From Euryarchaeota archaeon UBA602 (GTDB taxonomy: Archaea; Thermoplasmatota; Poseidoniia; Poseidoniales; Thalassarchaeaceae), in NCBI GenBank assembly GCA_002498455.1, contig DAHO01000004.1:35450-50764 (forward strand): a stretch of 15,315 nt of DNA, in the 5' to 3' direction. The notes beneath the pieces are model-generated. The model was not told the DNA's origin and ran no database searches. It saw nothing but the letters and a program-made list of their open reading frames with translations. Made by a program: the position numbers and the translations under genes. Positions 12,926 through 15,315 of the stretch are shown here, piece after piece. Each line of letters opens with the position of its first letter. Position 1 is the stretch's first letter.

Positions 12926-15315
12926 ATGGTCAAACGTAAGCGGATGTCATTGTTCCTGACCATCCTCATGATTACATCGCTCGCAATTTGGATACCGTCA
13001 GCCCATGCAGCGGATGGGGACAATGATGGATTTGATGACTCAATCGACGACTGTCCGTTCGCAGCAGGCTCATCTACCAATGGATTACTCGGCTGTCCCG
13101 ACGCGGATTTAGACGGTGTACCTGATTCTGTTGATGGATCAATTGCTGATTTCTCCTCAGCTTCACGGGATTACGGCAGCATCTATGCAGATTTCCCCGA
13201 TGAACAATCGGGTGGCATGAGTGAATACACTGCACAAGGTTGGGGGAATAGCGGAGAAATGGTTCGAGCGGTTGATGTCGCACCGAATGGAATGGTCGCA
13301 TTGGGTGCTGACGATGGCAATCATGTTTACATCGCCAGAAGCTCGGGAAAAATTGTACAATCATTGTTCACAATGGGTTCAAATCCAAGGGCACTAGACT
13401 TTTCCCCCAATGGCAGTTTACTGGCTGTTGCAGCCTACTCATTAAGTGACAACATGGCCAACGTTCACGTCTATGAAATGGATTGGAATGCCCTGATGGT
13501 GACGCATGTAGCCAACTTATCCAGTCACCATTACGACGATACTTTCGCCCTCTCGTTTAGTCCGAATGGAACGGAGTTGTATGTTGGTGGGAAGGACAAA
13601 AATGTCACGCTATACGATGCCCATTCATGGTCACCCACACGCGTGATTGAATTTGGTGAAGACGATGTTTACAATATCGTGCCCAGCCCCGACGGTCGAT
13701 TGATTGCCGTGACCCATGGTCAGGAACTCTCAGTTCACTGGACTTCGAATGGAACGCAATTCTTCAATACCCACAATCATACAAATGTGGTATTGGGTTT
13801 AGATTGGAGTCCTGATGGCCGATGGATTATCACTGGTGGAAACGACAATCGATTCCGTGTTTACCATGCAGGAAACGGGACCATGGAGGCAGAGGTAAAC
13901 CAAGGTTCGGATGTCTACAGTATTGCCTTTAACGAAGCCGGGACACACTTTGTATTGGCCACAAGCAGCGGGTCAGGAACATCGATTTATTCGACAGCAG
14001 ACTGGTCAAATGAGTTTGACTTTGGTGACTTCCCGGGTGGCAGTGGAAACGGTGCGTCTGGCCGCCGAGGGGCTCGTGATGTGGCCTGGTCGGCAGATGA
14101 AACAAAAATCCATTTCGGGGGCCGATACTATGGTGCCTTCTACACCTTCTATTCCGCTGATGCATTCATTTGGCTGGGTGGAGACGTGACGGGACAATTG
14201 ATGGAAAGCCGATTTGCAGAATACGGAGAAGATCATAGCGATTATCTCCCGAATCACTACAACGCATCCATTACCACAATTACTCAGATGCAATGCAATC
14301 AAGCCGGACAGATTCAAGGAATTTTAATGGGCGCGGGTGCAACAACTTCAGCCGAATCCATCACCACTCCTCTCGCCAATTACACAACCAGCGGTCTTCG
14401 AACTTGTGATTCAAGTAGCGACATATTGGTCGATGTGCCCGTAGGCAGGATGCCTGCGACATTGACAGTCAAAGCCAGTGGGGTTGCCGAACAGTGCTTA
14501 TCACACACGGGTGGTTTGTCGATGGGCCAGGTCCGATGGGTGCTTTCTGGCGCCTCAATATCGGACCTGATTAACGACGGATTTCACCCGGGAATGGATT
14601 TGTCTTCAATCGCGCCCAGTGACGATGGAGACAGTATCAAAGAATGGGGTGATTTACATTCTGCATGTCCGGATGATCCGATACATGTGTATCACCGATG
14701 GGAGAACCGTTCCGTCCCTCAAATGATTGAAGCATTCATGTTCTGTGACCACTGCAGCTTTCCTGATGATTGGTTTGAGCAGGATTTCGATCGCTATCGA
14801 TTGGTTGAGGAAACTCGCAGTGAAATAATCAACGGTGTCAATGGTTTTGATGGAGCGATTGGGATTACAGAATTGAGGTCGGGTATTGCTTCAAATCTTT
14901 ACAACATCCCTCTCATTGACAATTGGACACACGGAGCGGTAGATGCAACCTTGGCCGGCGACTCCTTGATTCATGCATCTGTATCCAATAGTTCGAATGA
15001 TGATTGGCCATTCCAGGATGATTACTACTTGACGATGAGAGAAGATTCTGTTGATGCCGCTCGAGGTTTCATCAATTGGATGCTTTCAGAGGCGGGTCAG
15101 GAAAATTTCGACGAAATTGGATTCGTCAGACTTGACCCCTTCGCCCGAGTGATGTCTGGAGATCGAGTCGGTCTTGATTTACGCAGCATTCTCCCCGATG
15201 ATGACGGTGACGGGATTTGGAATGGAGACGATTTGTGCCCAGGTACGGATGCAAACACATTGGTCGATTCGTCTGGATGCGCACAAAATCAGTTGGACGA
15301 TGATGGAGATGGGCT
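12926..15315 (+). CDS. Secreted thrombospondin type 3 / WD40-propeller protein with an unrecognised domain (3' end outside window)
   Basis: Open from ATG 12926 to the window edge, 796 codons without a stop. Residues 1-28 are a clear signal peptide (basic KRKR n-region, hydrophobic core, SAHA cleavage site). Thrombospondin type 3-like calcium repeats follow at 30-70 (DGDNDGFDD, then DADLDGVPD). Seven WD40-like units run from about 110 to 410, marked by AVDVAPNG, ALDFSPNG, ALSFSPNG, NIVPSPDG, GLDWSPDG, SIAFNEAG and DVAWSADE, so a complete seven-bladed propeller is likely. From about 415 to 750 is a region I do not recognise, with six cysteines (457, 494, 524, 581, 607, 610, the last two as CDHC). 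Type 3 repeats resume near 757 (LPDDDGDGIWNGDD) and continue off the edge. Propellers usually bind partners rather than catalyse, so an extracellular binding or scaffold role is inferred. It lies 44 bases after the giant protease and is probably cotranscribed. No strong Shine-Dalgarno site; GTGG at 12917-12920 is weak. Confidence 0.88.
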   Translation, partial: MVKRKRMSLFLTILMITSLAIWIPSAHAADGDNDGFDDSIDDCPFAAGSSTNGLLGCPDADLDGVPDSVDGSIADFSSASRDYGSIYADFPDEQSGGMSEYTAQGWGNSGEMVRAVDVAPNGMVALGADDGNHVYIARSSGKIVQSLFTMGSNPRALDFSPNGSLLAVAAYSLSDNMANVHVYEMDWNALMVTHVANLSSHHYDDTFALSFSPNGTELYVGGKDKNVTLYDAHSWSPTRVIEFGEDDVYNIVPSPDGRLIAVTHGQELSVHWTSNGTQFFNTHNHTNVVLGLDWSPDGRWIITGGNDNRFRVYHAGNGTMEAEVNQGSDVYSIAFNEAGTHFVLATSSGSGTSIYSTADWSNEFDFGDFPGGSGNGASGRRGARDVAWSADETKIHFGGRYYGAFYTFYSADAFIWLGGDVTGQLMESRFAEYGEDHSDYLPNHYNASITTITQMQCNQAGQIQGILMGAGATTSAESITTPLANYTTSGLRTCDSSSDILVDVPVGRMPATLTVKASGVAEQCLSHTGGLSMGQVRWVLSGASISDLINDGFHPGMDLSSIAPSDDGDSIKEWGDLHSACPDDPIHVYHRWENRSVPQMIEAFMFCDHCSFPDDWFEQDFDRYRLVEETRSEIINGVNGFDGAIGITELRSGIASNLYNIPLIDNWTHGAVDATLAGDSLIHASVSNSSNDDWPFQDDYYLTMREDSVDAARGFINWMLSEAGQENFDEIGFVRLDPFARVMSGDRVGLDLRSILPDDDGDGIWNGDDLCPGTDANTLVDSSGCAQNQLDDDGDG

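Noticed and set aside
1..15315. CRISPR array, insertion sequence, prophage or defence system
   Set aside because: I saw no regularly spaced repeats, transposase, integrase, phage structural genes or terminal inverted repeats. The tRNAs show no flanking duplicated ends that would suggest an integrated element.

Overview
The window looks like planktonic euryarchaeal chromosome, most likely Marine Group II (Poseidoniales) or a close relative. The evidence is a GPN-loop GTPase of archaeal type, a UbiA-family enzyme with the motifs of digeranylgeranylglyceryl phosphate synthase (archaeal ether-lipid synthesis), two archaeal-style tRNAs, GGAGG/GGTG ribosome-binding sites, and very large secreted proteins with Asp-rich calcium-binding repeats. 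The lineage is inferred from gene content only; no phylogeny was possible.

Layout, left to right. (1) 1-402, minus: the start of a proline-rich, acidic low-complexity protein that runs off the left edge. (2) 516-2323, plus: a GPN-loop GTPase and ornithine carbamoyltransferase (argF), closely spaced and probably cotranscribed. (3) 2320-3514, minus: a small winged-helix-like protein followed by the UbiA lipid prenyltransferase; this pair converges on argF and the stop codons overlap. (4) 3515-3881: a gene-free stretch holding several hairpin-forming inverted repeats and the probable tRNA promoter. (5) 3882-3954, plus: tRNA-Glu(CTC). (6) 4007-5754, plus: an isovaleryl-CoA-dehydrogenase-like acyl-CoA dehydrogenase and an HDDC2/YfbR-like HD phosphohydrolase, 2 bases apart. 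(7) 5765-5837, minus: tRNA-Gln(TTG). (8) 5928-12881, plus: a giant (about 2,317 residue) secreted pyrolysin-like S8 protease with many C-terminal beta domains and a C-terminal membrane anchor. (9) 12926 to the right edge, plus: a secreted protein with thrombospondin type 3 repeats, a seven-repeat WD40-like propeller and a large domain I do not recognise; it is incomplete.

The left two thirds is housekeeping metabolism: arginine synthesis, membrane lipid synthesis, acyl-CoA oxidation, nucleotide turnover and translation. The right side is an extracellular module. The protease and the propeller protein lie 44 bases apart on one strand, both have signal peptides, and both carry Asp-rich motifs of the kind that bind calcium. 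This suggests co-expressed cell-surface proteins for breaking down or binding external protein in seawater. The most novel-looking parts are this pair, the unrecognised cysteine-containing domain in the second protein, the GC-only hairpin around the protease start codon, and the inverted repeats at 3686-3809.
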